Assembly (NCBI RefSeq): GCF_014696435.1
Contig: NZ_JACJQG010000068.1
Coordinates: forward strand, 1-56,661
Direction: 5' to 3'
Length of the DNA stretch: 56,661 nucleotides
Origin: Calothrix anomala FACHB-343
GTDB lineage: Bacteria > Cyanobacteriota > Cyanobacteriia > Cyanobacteriales > Nostocaceae
The notes under the pieces are model-generated. The model did not search any database, was not told where the DNA came from, and was given only the letters and a program-made list of their open reading frames with translations. Positions 9,331 through 18,455 of the stretch are shown in pieces (the stretch's first letter is position 1; every line of letters starts with the position of its first letter). The position numbers were made by a program, and so were the translations under genes.

Positions 9331-9358
9331 AACCCGCTTCAAGGCGGGTTTTTGTTTG
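9331..9358 (+). terminator. Rho-independent terminator of the porin gene
   Basis: A 7-bp GC-rich stem (AACCCGC at 9331-9337, GCGGGTT at 9344-9350) with a 6-base loop is followed by TTTGTTTG. It lies 80 bases after the porin stop and before the convergent gene at 9370. Confidence 0.88.
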
Positions 9359-9369
9359 TGTATAAATAG

Positions 9370-9630
9370 TTATAAAGGATTAATATTTTGTTGACTAGAT
9401 AGATCGGTTGGCGGGCGATCGCTACTCCAAGCCCACCAAGCACAACTACAGTGACAATTGTAGAATTCTTGCCATTTACGGCGACGGTCTTCTGTAATTA
9501 CAGGCGATCGCCTATTTAGCCAAACTTCTGTAGCTTCTCGGCTACTGGCTTTGCAGTTAGGACAGCAAAACTGATAAGCATGAATTGCTTTGTTTGTCCA
9601 TTCAGGCGGAGTAGGAGCGAAAGCGTCCAT
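9370..9630 (-). CDS. Small conserved cysteine-rich protein
   Basis: An 86-residue protein with two Cys clusters, CCPNC (about residues 22-26) and CHCSC (about 59-63), which could form one zinc-binding ribbon. The spacing of about 35 residues, the Trp-rich motif CAWWAW and the lack of a signal peptide suggest a small cytoplasmic metal-binding protein. I recall similar short proteins in Nostocales but no known function. It is convergent with the porin gene. Confidence 0.65.
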   Translation of the reverse strand: MDAFAPTPPEWTNKAIHAYQFCCPNCKASSREATEVWLNRRSPVITEDRRRKWQEFYNCHCSCAWWAWSSDRPPTDLSSQQNINPL

Positions 9631-9682
9631 GTATCTGGGAGATTATCACACATCAAAGGGTAGCATGAAAAGTGATTTTTTT

Positions 9683-9772
9683 GTCAATGGTCAATGGTCA
9701 ATAGTCAATGGTCAATAGTCATTTGTCCTCCTTGTCTTCCTTGTCTTACTTGTCCTCCTTCCCTTGTCATTG
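9683..9772. repeat. Short tandem repeats (7-mer and 9-mer)
   Basis: GTCAATG/GTCAATA heptamers are repeated five times (9683-9717) with a degenerate sixth, directly followed by imperfect 9-mers of the TTGTCCTCC/TTGTCTTCC type (to about 9760). These are the short tandem repeats common in heterocystous cyanobacteria. Confidence 0.85.
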
Positions 9773-9830
9773 CTCATTTGCAGGAGATAATCAGATAACC
9801 AACTATTTAAGCGAATAATAGATTAATTTT

Positions 9831-10442
9831 ATGGAGCCTATTGTTGAGATTCGCCGTTTATTAGATGTTATGCCGGCTGCGGCTAGAATGCTGACAAAAA
9901 TAGTTAGCAAACCGGAACAGCCAAGGGTGATTGACGTATCTTTCCCGCTTCCCTGGAATCAAGAACGACCGATATATATTAATTTTGATTTATGGTTTCG
10001 TCTGTCGAAATCGCAAAGAGATTTACTACTGTTACAAAAAGTTAGCTGGTTAACAGGGGTGAAGTGGTTTAAACCGGATATTTATCAAGGGGTAGTGCTA
10101 CTCGGTTTACTGGGTGGTGTAGTGGAATCAGCACAGTCAGATGTGGTAGGTGTAGCTATTGGTTTAGGCTTAAGTGCGATCGCCTGCTTTCGGATTTGGC
10201 GTCATAATCAATCTCCAGAGTTAGAATTAACTGCTGATGCTGCTGCAATTCGGATTGCGGGGAGAAGGGGTTATTCTGAAGCTGAAGCAGCAGAGTATTT
10301 GTTATCTGCTATCGAAGCTACTGCTAAGATTGAGGGACGTAGTGGGTTAAATTTTAGCGAGTTAATTCGTTGTCAAAATTTACGAGCGATCGCGGGTTTG
10401 TCACCTGTGGGTGTACCGGAAAGTTATATCAAGTTGGAATAA
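9831..10442 (+). CDS. DUF3318-type conserved cyanobacterial membrane protein
   Basis: A 203-residue protein recognised from its N-terminus (EIRRLLDVMPAAARM followed by TKIVSKPEQP) as the cyanobacterial DUF3318 type. Two hydrophobic segments around residues 85-125 (VVLLGLLGGVV and VVGVAIGLGLSAIACF) form a membrane hairpin; a helical C-terminal domain rich in Ala/Glu follows. Function is unknown. The coding end contains a direct 10-base duplication (AAGTTGGAAT twice, 10433-10452) that spans the stop codon. Confidence 0.75.
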   Translation: MEPIVEIRRLLDVMPAAARMLTKIVSKPEQPRVIDVSFPLPWNQERPIYINFDLWFRLSKSQRDLLLLQKVSWLTGVKWFKPDIYQGVVLLGLLGGVVESAQSDVVGVAIGLGLSAIACFRIWRHNQSPELELTADAAAIRIAGRRGYSEAEAAEYLLSAIEATAKIEGRSGLNFSELIRCQNLRAIAGLSPVGVPESYIKLE

Positions 10443-10460
10443 GTTGGAATTTGATTTTTA

Positions 10461-11066
10461 TCAATTACTAGAAGATACCATCCAAACTAAAATTCCTAAT
10501 ATTAAATCAACCGGAGGTAGAGGGTAATCTGTCAATTCAATATTCACAGTTTGCCCGGTTAATTTTAGAAATCTCCAATTATTACCGTTGGATACACTTC
10601 CATAAATCGTAGAAATAGCTTGCTGATTAGCTTCATTAAATTTCTGAGCCGCAACCATTTCTGCAATACATTGTCCAATTCCCGAATTTAAATCCGCTTT
10701 TTTTGCTTCAATAATCACAATTGCAGGTGCTTCTATTTCTAATTGTTCGGGGGAACGGCTAATAATAAAATCACAGATTCCAGTTAATCCAGAAGCAATA
10801 TCTACAGTAAATTCTGCACCAGAAAAAAGACTAATTTTTCTCTGTAAAATCTTGCGTACTTCTAGCAATACTGGACTGATAATCAACTCAGAACGAGCTT
10901 TTTCACTGCCTGTAGCTATTGCCAATGGTAAACTTTCTTCTAAAAAACCACTGAGAATGTTACTAGGAGTAATTGGTTCTATCTCTGGAATAAATTTTTC
11001 TCCTTCAATAGTATTCAAGCCAAATGTTTGTTTAACTTTTTTCAGGGTAAATTCGCTATAGGGCAT
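10461..11066 (-). CDS. PD-(D/E)XK-like protein, copy 1
   Basis: A 201-residue unnamed protein. The arrangement Glu60, Asp99 (GICDFIIS), then Glu120-x-Lys122 (VIIEAKK), with Gln132 in the following helix, is the pattern of a PD-(D/E)XK nuclease fold. A full-length paralogue sits at 37905-38504 with every one of these residues at the same numbering. No methyltransferase or helicase gene lies beside it. It resembles small cyanobacterial proteins labelled as hypothetical. The nuclease call is an inference from motif order. Confidence 0.7.
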   Translation of the reverse strand: MPYSEFTLKKVKQTFGLNTIEGEKFIPEIEPITPSNILSGFLEESLPLAIATGSEKARSELIISPVLLEVRKILQRKISLFSGAEFTVDIASGLTGICDFIISRSPEQLEIEAPAIVIIEAKKADLNSGIGQCIAEMVAAQKFNEANQQAISTIYGSVSNGNNWRFLKLTGQTVNIELTDYPLPPVDLILGILVWMVSSSN

Positions 11067-11209
11067 GGGTAATTAAGTCATGGGTGATTCTTATTCAAAT
11101 TTATAACGACAAAAATTATGATAAATTACTTAGACGCACAAATTACGGTTTGTTTTTCGCTGTCAGCCTTCCCAAGAGTTTGTGTATTAGTAATTACGAA
11201 TTACCTGAG

Positions 11210-12484
11210 CTATTTCACATCAGTGACTCGCCAGCTAAGTTTGAGGTTTACCCAAAAATTCCAGATGGTAGCAACTGCGATCGCAATTAGGTTGGCAATG
11301 TAGCGGTTGGGAATGAGAAAATTAAATACTAGGTTTAAAATCAGCACATTTAATATCAATCCCGCCAAACAAATTAAATTGAATTTGAGAAAGCGCTTCA
11401 AGCGTTGACGCCATTCTTGCTGCTTCATGGAGACATCAGCAAAAGTCCAAGCGTCATTCCATAAAAAATTATTGAAAATGGCAATTTCCCCGGCAATTAT
11501 TTTACTACGAGTTAAAGGTAAAGCTAAGGTTGTGGGGTCACTCAGTAAATAAAGTATTGCCATATCTACAAATACTCCACTGAGTCCGACTAATCCAAAC
11601 CGGAGAAATCTACCAAGGGGAAAACCTATGTTTTGACTCAATTGTTCTAATTGTCCTGTAGCTTGGCTAACTCTTCGCCAACCGCCTGTAGTTAGCCGCA
11701 AGCGCAGAAGGTGGTGGATATAATCGACATATTGCTTCCATGTCACCTTGCTTTCGCCTTCTTTGCGTTCGCAGAATACATAGCCGACTTCCGCAATTTC
11801 ATCGACATTTCCCCGTCCAATTACCTCTAGGAGAATTTTATAGCCTACGGGATTGAGAATTGCCCCGGCGATCGCATTTCGCCGTACCATAAAATAACCG
11901 CTCATGGGGTCAGAAACTCTTCCCAAGACTCTGGGTAAGATAATTAATCCTAAAACTTGCGCCCCACGGGATAGAAAACGTCTGATAACACTCCAACTGC
12001 TGACACCACCGCCTTCTACGTGACGACTGGCTACTGCTAAATCTGCACCCTGTTGGATTTGGGTTAACAATTGTGTTAATACTTCTGGCGGATGCTGTAA
12101 ATCTCCATCAATAACGCCTAAAATACTACCTCTTGCGACTTGCCAGCCCCGAATTACTGCTGAAGATAGCCCTCGCTCCTGTTTTCGCCGCATTACTTGC
12201 AATTGTGGGTATTCTTCTGTTAAAGATTGTGCTACTTCCCAAGTGCGATCGGGACTATCATCATCTACTACAATTAGTTCATATTGTCCAGGAATCGACT
12301 CATCTAACAACTGACTCAAAATCTTGACAACTTGATGAATATTGTCACGTTCTTTATAAGTGGGAATTACTAGGGAAAGGATAATATTTTCTTTTGTTAT
12401 GGATGTAATTTGCGGCGGAAATTCTGGTATTTGTAATTCACCAGTTGGTACGGGTAATAATGACATGGGTTGGCGTTGAATCAT
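11210..12484 (-). CDS. Family 2 glycosyltransferase fused to a GtrA-like membrane domain
   Basis: A 424-residue protein. Residues 30-250 form a dolichyl-phosphate-mannose-synthase-like GT2 domain with LSLVIPTYKERDNI, the DDDSPD motif and the DGDLQHPP metal-binding motif. Residues about 290-424 form a four-helix GtrA domain (LRFGLVGLSGVFVDMAILYLL onward). This fusion usually loads a sugar onto a polyprenyl phosphate carrier and helps flip it. The GT39-like protein encoded upstream on the same strand could use that lipid-linked sugar as donor. They are 247 bases apart and may be separate transcripts. Confidence 0.88.
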   Translation of the reverse strand: MIQRQPMSLLPVPTGELQIPEFPPQITSITKENIILSLVIPTYKERDNIHQVVKILSQLLDESIPGQYELIVVDDDSPDRTWEVAQSLTEEYPQLQVMRRKQERGLSSAVIRGWQVARGSILGVIDGDLQHPPEVLTQLLTQIQQGADLAVASRHVEGGGVSSWSVIRRFLSRGAQVLGLIILPRVLGRVSDPMSGYFMVRRNAIAGAILNPVGYKILLEVIGRGNVDEIAEVGYVFCERKEGESKVTWKQYVDYIHHLLRLRLTTGGWRRVSQATGQLEQLSQNIGFPLGRFLRFGLVGLSGVFVDMAILYLLSDPTTLALPLTRSKIIAGEIAIFNNFLWNDAWTFADVSMKQQEWRQRLKRFLKFNLICLAGLILNVLILNLVFNFLIPNRYIANLIAIAVATIWNFWVNLKLSWRVTDVK

Positions 12485-12731
12485 TAGTGTAAACTTCCAA
12501 TGAATTGATTTAGGATTTTCATTATTTTTCTGAATTTAGTTGGCGGTTAAATTATGTTTATATTTTAAATTTTGTTTGCCGGAATCTTCGGGTTGTAAAA
12601 TTCCCCAACATAAAAGTATAGCAATCCTCTTTGACATATGAACAAAAATTACAAGTTAGATATGTATTTGTAACTCCTTTGCAGATTACTATATGGCAAA
12701 TAGCTTCATCATGGAATCAATTAATACTATT

Positions 12732-14330
12732 TTATTTCGGTAATTTCACTAATTCAAGACTATCACCTTGATTCTTATATAAGGAATTAACATCATAATT
12801 TTTTTGCATATTTTTTTCTAAATCTGCTGATGGTTTAAACAAAAATATATTTTCTCTCTGCTTGGTAATAACAAGTTGACTAGGCTGCTGTGTTAGTTGA
12901 AAATCAGTCTCTGACTTGAGCAGATGTATTAATCCTAAAATAGTAGTGAATTCAGCATCACTAACTATCAGAGGCTCGGCAGTTTTATTAATGATACTTG
13001 CTATTTGATGCAAATTTCCATTATTTGCATCTCCTTTATTCCACCACATTGCAGCAGAAGATATAATTACGTTAGATATCACACCATTCGCTAGTAAGAA
13101 AATAGTTACTCCTGTCCAGATTTTTTGACTGATTTTTCCTGGTTTATCAATTAGTTTACTAGAAAGCAAGTAAGCAATCATTAATTGAATTCCTAAAAAA
13201 GTAGGTATCATATACCTGGGTACTCCTGAACGTCTGCCACCAGATATGACATCAGGTATGATTAGGAATATTGCTGTAGTCAGAGTTAAAGTTAAGATAA
13301 ACAACCAAGAAGATTTAGGAGTTGAACGACAGAGATAGTCAATTGAATAACCGATTAAAATGAGTAAAGCTAGAGCAAAAGGGAAAATTAAAAAAAATGC
13401 TTTTAGCGGTGCTTGCTCGTTAATATTTATCCAATCTATAAAAATCCGAGTTATGTTCAGTATCCACTTCCCCACAAGGGCGGTTAAACTAGTTGATTTT
13501 TCAATCCAATCTAATCTTTGGATTCTACCTTCAGCTTTACCTTTGCTAACAATTATCAGCCAAGGTATAAAGATGATAATTGCGGAAATTAAAGATGTGA
13601 AATAAGCAATAACCACAGGAGTTAATCGCCAACGCTGCATTAGCCATACATAAATCCCATGTCCGATGGCTATAAATATTGATAGTAAAAAGGTATAGAA
13701 GCTGAGAGCTATAGTAATTGTATAAATCACCCAACTCAAAAATGATTTTTTTCTTAAAGCTATCAGGAGAGCATAACTAGAAATTAAAATAGTCAATATC
13801 CACAGGCTATATTGTCTAGCTTCCTGAGCATATAAGATATGAAAAGGTGAAATTGCCATTAAAGAAACGGCTATTAAACTTGTCAACGGCAGTGCAAATA
13901 ACTCTTGGCACAAGTAATATATGCTAACTAAAGATATTAGACTAATTGCAGCAGAAAGACTTCTAATTGCAGCTACAGAATTACCAAATAACTGCGACCA
14001 AAACCAAGCAATAACATAATAAAGTGGCGGATGTTGGGGATCTTCTAATGCTAGCCGCTCAATTGTACTGCTTACTCCCTTTTCCTGATTAGGTTGTTGA
14101 TATTTCTTGAGTTGATTGATACTAATAACTTGACCGTTGTAAACTTGATTTACAACTTCTGAACTTGAATGTCCAGAAAGCCAGAGTGATGTATAAACTT
14201 CATCTGACCAATAAACTTTACCATTGAGATTAGTAAATCGAAAATATATTCCGAGTAATAAAACAGTAACTATAATAATTTTGAGCCATCTGGGGTATAC
14301 CTGCCGACGTTTCTGATGAAGAGTTTCCAT
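12732..14330 (-). CDS. GT39/ArnT-like membrane glycosyltransferase
   Basis: A 532-residue integral membrane protein with about 11-13 hydrophobic segments. The first extracytoplasmic loop has VYWSDEVYTSLW; the Asp-Glu pair is the catalytic signature of protein-mannosyltransferase/ArnT-like (GT-C) enzymes. It also has a PQHPPLYYVIAWFW motif, typical of the second loop of this clan. It probably transfers a sugar from a polyprenyl-phosphate donor, perhaps made by the downstream GT2-GtrA protein. The acceptor is unknown. The C-terminal 90 residues are a soluble domain. Confidence 0.82.
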   Translation of the reverse strand: METLHQKRRQVYPRWLKIIIVTVLLLGIYFRFTNLNGKVYWSDEVYTSLWLSGHSSSEVVNQVYNGQVISINQLKKYQQPNQEKGVSSTIERLALEDPQHPPLYYVIAWFWSQLFGNSVAAIRSLSAAISLISLVSIYYLCQELFALPLTSLIAVSLMAISPFHILYAQEARQYSLWILTILISSYALLIALRKKSFLSWVIYTITIALSFYTFLLSIFIAIGHGIYVWLMQRWRLTPVVIAYFTSLISAIIIFIPWLIIVSKGKAEGRIQRLDWIEKSTSLTALVGKWILNITRIFIDWININEQAPLKAFFLIFPFALALLILIGYSIDYLCRSTPKSSWLFILTLTLTTAIFLIIPDVISGGRRSGVPRYMIPTFLGIQLMIAYLLSSKLIDKPGKISQKIWTGVTIFLLANGVISNVIISSAAMWWNKGDANNGNLHQIASIINKTAEPLIVSDAEFTTILGLIHLLKSETDFQLTQQPSQLVITKQRENIFLFKPSADLEKNMQKNYDVNSLYKNQGDSLELVKLPK

Positions 14331-14547
14331 GTTTAGGGAGTTTTGAGAACGTCTGTTATTTTAAGTAGGTAATTTAATTTCACCAACCAGTAACTAACTC
14401 AACCACAGTACTTGGTCAAAGTAGACAGTAAAATCTACCCTAATATAGATTAAAGATAAATTTTAAATGTAAATTAAGTAACAATTATCACTTATAATTG
14501 GTCGCTGAGATCCCTATTCAGATTCCTGGCAAAATAAAAGAAGTAAC

Positions 14548-15696
14548 TTGATTTTCACTCCTGTGAAGCATAAAACTGTTGATGATATTCTCGACCGTGC
14601 CTTACTGGGATACGATATATCCCCAGTCGAGGGAGTGGTGTTATTAAAACAAACACAAGAAGACGCGATCGCTCTGATTCAAAATACAGCCGATAAACTC
14701 CGCCAGCGTCAAGTTGGTGATGTCGTCACCTACGTCATCAACCGTAATATTAACTTTACTAACATTTGCGAGCAGCATTGTAGTTTTTGTGCATTCCGGC
14801 GCGACGATGGGGATAATGGTGCTTACTGGTTAGATTGGGCACAAGTGTTAGAAAAAGCTACAGATGGGGTAAAACGAGGTGCTACAGAAATCTGTATGCA
14901 AGGGGGATTGAACCCACAAGCCTTGATTAATGGCAAATCCCTGCCTTATTATCTCAAATTAGTAGAAACTATTAAGCAGGAGTTTCCCCAGCTACACTTG
15001 CACGCTTTCTCGCCCCAAGAAGTACAATTTATCGCCAGACTTGATGGACTGGAATATGCTGATGTGATTGCGGCTTTGCGCGATGCGGGTGTTGGTTCTA
15101 TGCCAGGAACAGCCGCCGAAGTGTTAGATGATGAAGTGAGACGGGTACTATGTCCCGAAAAAATAGATACAGCAACTTGGTTAGAAATTGTTAGTAAAGC
15201 CCATCAATTAGGCTTGCATACCACAAGTACCATGCTGTCAGGACATATTGAGAGCAAAGAACAGCAAATCGCACATTTAGAGAAATTGCGATCGCTACAA
15301 ATGACAGCCATGAAAAACGGCTATCCAGCAAAAATTACTGAGTTTATTTTATTACCTTTTGTTGGGCAAGAAGCACCCAAACCTCTACGGCGGCGGGTGG
15401 GACGCGATCAACCGATTTTAAGTGATAGCTTACTGTTAACTGCTGTAGCGCGGATTTATTTGGGAAATTGGATACCTAACCATCAACCAAGTTGGGTAAA
15501 GCTGGGGTTAGATGGAGCGACAACAGCTTTATTGTGGGGTTGTAACGATATTGGCGGCACATTGATGGAAGAACATATTACCTCAATGGCGGGTGCGGTA
15601 GGCGGTACATCGATGGAAGCAGAAACCCTGCAAAATGCGATCGCTTCTTTAGATAGACCTTATCAACAAAGAGACACTCTCTATCAAAAACATTGA
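14548..15696 (+). CDS. cofH: FO synthase subunit 2, CofH (radical SAM)
   Basis: A 382-residue radical SAM protein with the Cx3Cx2C cluster at Cys74, Cys78 and Cys81 ([14 protein letters not shown]). It matches CofH in the following [20 protein letters not shown] and the PGTAAEVL motif. With CofG (not in this window) it makes the deazaflavin 7,8-didemethyl-8-hydroxy-5-deazariboflavin, the antenna of many cyanobacterial photolyases and the core of F420. The start used is TTG at 14548; a GTG at 14563 is an alternative and would give a similar N-terminus to other CofH proteins. Confidence 0.9.
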   Translation: MIFTPVKHKTVDDILDRALLGYDISPVEGVVLLKQTQEDAIALIQNTADKLRQRQVGDVVTYVINRNINFTNICEQHCSFCAFRRDDGDNGAYWLDWAQVLEKATDGVKRGATEICMQGGLNPQALINGKSLPYYLKLVETIKQEFPQLHLHAFSPQEVQFIARLDGLEYADVIAALRDAGVGSMPGTAAEVLDDEVRRVLCPEKIDTATWLEIVSKAHQLGLHTTSTMLSGHIESKEQQIAHLEKLRSLQMTAMKNGYPAKITEFILLPFVGQEAPKPLRRRVGRDQPILSDSLLLTAVARIYLGNWIPNHQPSWVKLGLDGATTALLWGCNDIGGTLMEEHITSMAGAVGGTSMEAETLQNAIASLDRPYQQRDTLYQKH

Positions 15697-15816
15697 ATTC
15701 AGTTGACTGTTGTACAGACAAGGGTTATCGCGTCTCTACTGACTATTGACTGATCCCCCGGATACCAATCCAAGATACTATGGACGTTGATTTATGCATT
15801 ATTTCAGTACATGCTT

Positions 15817-16212
15817 ATGAAGCGCTATTGGTCGCGTCTGCTTGCCCTGGTTTTAGTTGTAACCATCGGCTTAATGGGCTGTTCTAGCCCTGATAGTTTG
15901 ACAGGAGATTATCGCCAAGACACCTTAACGGTAATCCAAACTTTAAGAAACGTCTTAGAGTTATCAGATGATTCACCAAGTAAAGCAGCAGTTCAAGCAG
16001 AAGCGCGTCAAAAAATAAATGACTTTTCAGCCCGCTACCAAAGAGCTAACTCTGTTTCTGGACTTAGCTCCTTTACTACCATGCGTACAGCCTTAAATTC
16101 CCTAGCAGGACATTACAGTTCTTACCCCAATCGTCCTGTACCAGAAAAACTCAAAAATCGTCTAGAACAAGAGTTTAGTCAGGTAGAGGCGGCGCTAAGA
16201 CGCGGTGCGTAA
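15817..16212 (+). CDS. psb27: Photosystem II repair lipoprotein Psb27
   Basis: A 131-residue lipoprotein. From the ATG chosen here the signal peptide MKRYWSRLLALVLVVTIGL is followed by the lipobox LMGC with Cys22 as the lipidated residue. The mature part is the Psb27 four-helix bundle (TGDYRQDTLTVIQTLRNVLE, the SGLSSFTTMRTALNSLAGHY segment). Psb27 binds CP43 on the lumenal side during photosystem II assembly and repair, before the oxygen-evolving proteins bind. Upstream in-frame TTG (15787) and ATG (15811) would only extend the signal peptide. Confidence 0.92.
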   Translation: MKRYWSRLLALVLVVTIGLMGCSSPDSLTGDYRQDTLTVIQTLRNVLELSDDSPSKAAVQAEARQKINDFSARYQRANSVSGLSSFTTMRTALNSLAGHYSSYPNRPVPEKLKNRLEQEFSQVEAALRRGA

Positions 16213-16785
16213 CTGTCAATAAAATACAGTCAGACAATTTTGGATTTTGCGAACAGCTGCAAAATCTAAAAATTGGCACAGTCAAGAGTCTTATTAAATT
16301 GGGACTCTTGGCAAATTTGTTTAGCTTAGTAGACTCACTAAACACTTTTTAAATTTTGCATTTTAATTCACCAATAAGAAAATAGCATTTTCTCTGCTAT
16401 CATCTCCAGCGCCTAGATTTGTTGATGAGGATTAACTTATGTCCTCTACCTGATGCCATAAACGGGTAATATCTTGGATGACAAGCAAATAACTAAAAGT
16501 TGGGTAATTACCTGAATCTGTTTTAAAAATCCAATTAATAACAAAATCCGGCAACAGAAATAGGGGTTTGAAAGTCTGGAAAAATAGGCTTCAAAGCCCC
16601 TATTTACTCAATAGAGAATTTGACATCCATCAATCTCAGTTATGTAATTGAAAGTTGATGGTCAGACTGCTTGTATAAAAGCTTTTAGCTCAAAAATCTG
16701 GAAAAGAGCAATCAATCAAAGATTGTTAAATTCCAGCCTGTGCCCAGCTTTTACAGCAAGTCTACTTTTCCTGCTACCTTGAAGT
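16213..16785. other. Hairpin-rich intergenic region after psb27
   Basis: No gene is visible in 573 bases. Three hairpins are: GATTTTGC/GCAAAATC (16243-16250 with 16259-16266, extended by AT pairs to 16235-16275); CAAGAGTC/GACTCTTG (16283-16290 with 16303-16310); and a 15-bp stem with one bulge, AAATAGGGG-TTTGAA (16558-16572) with 16590-16605. The first two may end psb27 transcription; neither has a clear T-tract. The third is isolated. Confidence 0.55.
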
Positions 16786-18285
16786 ATGTTTAACCTTCCC
16801 TTGAACGTTACGAAATCAAAGTCATTTACCCGAAGCCTCTTAGCTGCGATTTTCACTAGTAGTTTATTGACTCCTTATTTGGGAAATCAACCAGCACAGG
16901 CGCAAGTGCAACAATATTGCCAATTATCGCCAAAAGCTGTCAAAGAAAAAGAAAACTTACGTTTGGCAGCACTAAGAGGTAATTCAGAAGCGCAAAAGCG
17001 TTACCAGCAGATATTAAAACAACATGCACAGGAAATGCAGGCTTGTCGTAATCGCACCTGGCCGCAAAATCAAGCTATTTGGTTGCGCTTGTATCCTTGT
17101 GATATCCAGCCGGGGTTACTCGATCGCATGATGGATCGGATTGTTAACCTGGGCTATAACCAAGTTTATGTGGAAACCTTTTATGATGGGCGGGTATTAT
17201 TACCAGCCGCCAGTAACCCGACAGCTTGGCCTTCTGTGATTCGCAATCCAGGTGCAGAGAAAGTAGATTTGCTAGCAACGGCAATTCAAAAAGGGCGACA
17301 ACGGGGTTTAAAAGTTTACTCGTGGATGTATACGATCAATTTTGGCTATAGCTATGCCTTGCGTCGAGATCGAGAAGGAGCGATCGCGCGTAATGGCAAA
17401 GGTCAAACTAGCTTGTATGTTGTAGATGTGGGTACTCATGTCTTTATCGACCCCTACAACGAACGAGCAAAACGCGATTACTATCAAATGGTACAGGAAG
17501 TACTGCGCCGTCGCCCCGATGGGATTTTATTTGACTATGTACGCTATCCCAGACAAGGGGGAAGCAATTCTATCGCCACCAAAGTTACAGATTTATGGCT
17601 ATTTACTGCTGCAACTCAAGAAGCTTTATTTCGACGGGCACAAAATAATAAAGGTTTAGATTTAATTCGCCGCTTTTTAGGTAAAGGATATATTACCCCC
17701 GCCGATATTTCCGAAGTCGATCAACTTTATCCCCAAGAGGGAGAACCTCTGTGGCAAGGACGAACTGTATCCTCAGCGCAAAAATCCCTAATCAATCCTA
17801 CTCAAAGACAACCGCTTTTACAATGGGATTTGTGGCAACTCGCTGTTGCTCATGCCATGCAAGGTATCTTAGATTTTGTCGCCTTAGCAACTCATCCCGC
17901 CCAAGAATTAAATATTCCCGCCGGGGTGGTATTTTTCCCTGAAGGTAACCAAAGTGTCGGACAAGGCTATGATTCGCGCTTACAGCCTTGGGATAGGTTC
18001 CCTAATTCTTTAGAATGGCATCCTATGGCTTACGCGACTTGTGGTGATGTTAGTTGTATTGTGCCGCAAATACAAAGGGTTTTAAGTATGGCGAAACCAG
18101 GTACCCAGGTAATTCCGGCTTTAGCTGGTAAATGGGGAGGTTCAATTAGTAATCGTCCATCTTTAGAAGCCCAAATGCAAGCACTGCGACAATTTGCGCC
18201 CCAAATCAAAGGGGTAAGCCATTTTGCTTATTCTTGGCAATATCCTGACCATGATAGCGATCGCAAATTATGCCGCGCTCAGTAA
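16786..18285 (+). CDS. Secreted family-10-like glycosyl hydrolase (GHL10)
   Basis: A 499-residue protein with a signal peptide ending at AQAQ (about residue 40). From about residue 100 it has the GHL10 TIM-barrel pattern: AIWLRLYPCD, LGYNQVYVETFYDGRVL, GLKVYSWMYTINFGY and PDGILFDYVRYPRQ, where the Asp-Tyr-Val-Arg-Tyr-Pro stretch is characteristic. Between barrel strands (about 270-330) is a longer helical insert. The family is found in most cyanobacteria; its polysaccharide substrate is unknown and probably part of the cell envelope. It stands alone. Confidence 0.82.
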   Translation: MFNLPLNVTKSKSFTRSLLAAIFTSSLLTPYLGNQPAQAQVQQYCQLSPKAVKEKENLRLAALRGNSEAQKRYQQILKQHAQEMQACRNRTWPQNQAIWLRLYPCDIQPGLLDRMMDRIVNLGYNQVYVETFYDGRVLLPAASNPTAWPSVIRNPGAEKVDLLATAIQKGRQRGLKVYSWMYTINFGYSYALRRDREGAIARNGKGQTSLYVVDVGTHVFIDPYNERAKRDYYQMVQEVLRRRPDGILFDYVRYPRQGGSNSIATKVTDLWLFTAATQEALFRRAQNNKGLDLIRRFLGKGYITPADISEVDQLYPQEGEPLWQGRTVSSAQKSLINPTQRQPLLQWDLWQLAVAHAMQGILDFVALATHPAQELNIPAGVVFFPEGNQSVGQGYDSRLQPWDRFPNSLEWHPMAYATCGDVSCIVPQIQRVLSMAKPGTQVIPALAGKWGGSISNRPSLEAQMQALRQFAPQIKGVSHFAYSWQYPDHDSDRKLCRAQ

Positions 18286-18353
18286 TTTAAAATAATATTT
18301 TTTACATTTTTTACTCTGTTGGGCTGAATACATCAGTTCAACAGCAAATTCTC

Positions 18354-18455
18354 ATACCAATTTAAAAAGACAATGCGACAGATACACAAGCCTAAACCCT
18401 GATCCTGTCCGGATTCTTAATTTTGAATTTTGAATTTTGAATTTTGAATTGGTAT
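18354..18455. repeat. TTTTGAA heptamer repeat with 9-bp terminal inverted repeat
   Basis: Four to five TTTTGAA units (18418-18450) are enclosed by ATACCAATT (18354-18362) and its complement AATTGGTAT (18447-18455). The bounded 102-base block looks like a small non-autonomous element whose right end touches the stop codon of the hydrolase gene. A related block with the same heptamer lies at about 30181-30216. Confidence 0.6.

Noticed and set aside
13360-13605. Plus-strand ORF inside the GT39 gene, and similar antisense ORFs in rbcR, ndhF1, ndhD1, polA and the ATPase gene
   Set aside because: They lie opposite strongly supported genes, have no homology-like motifs and reflect codon bias on the other strand.
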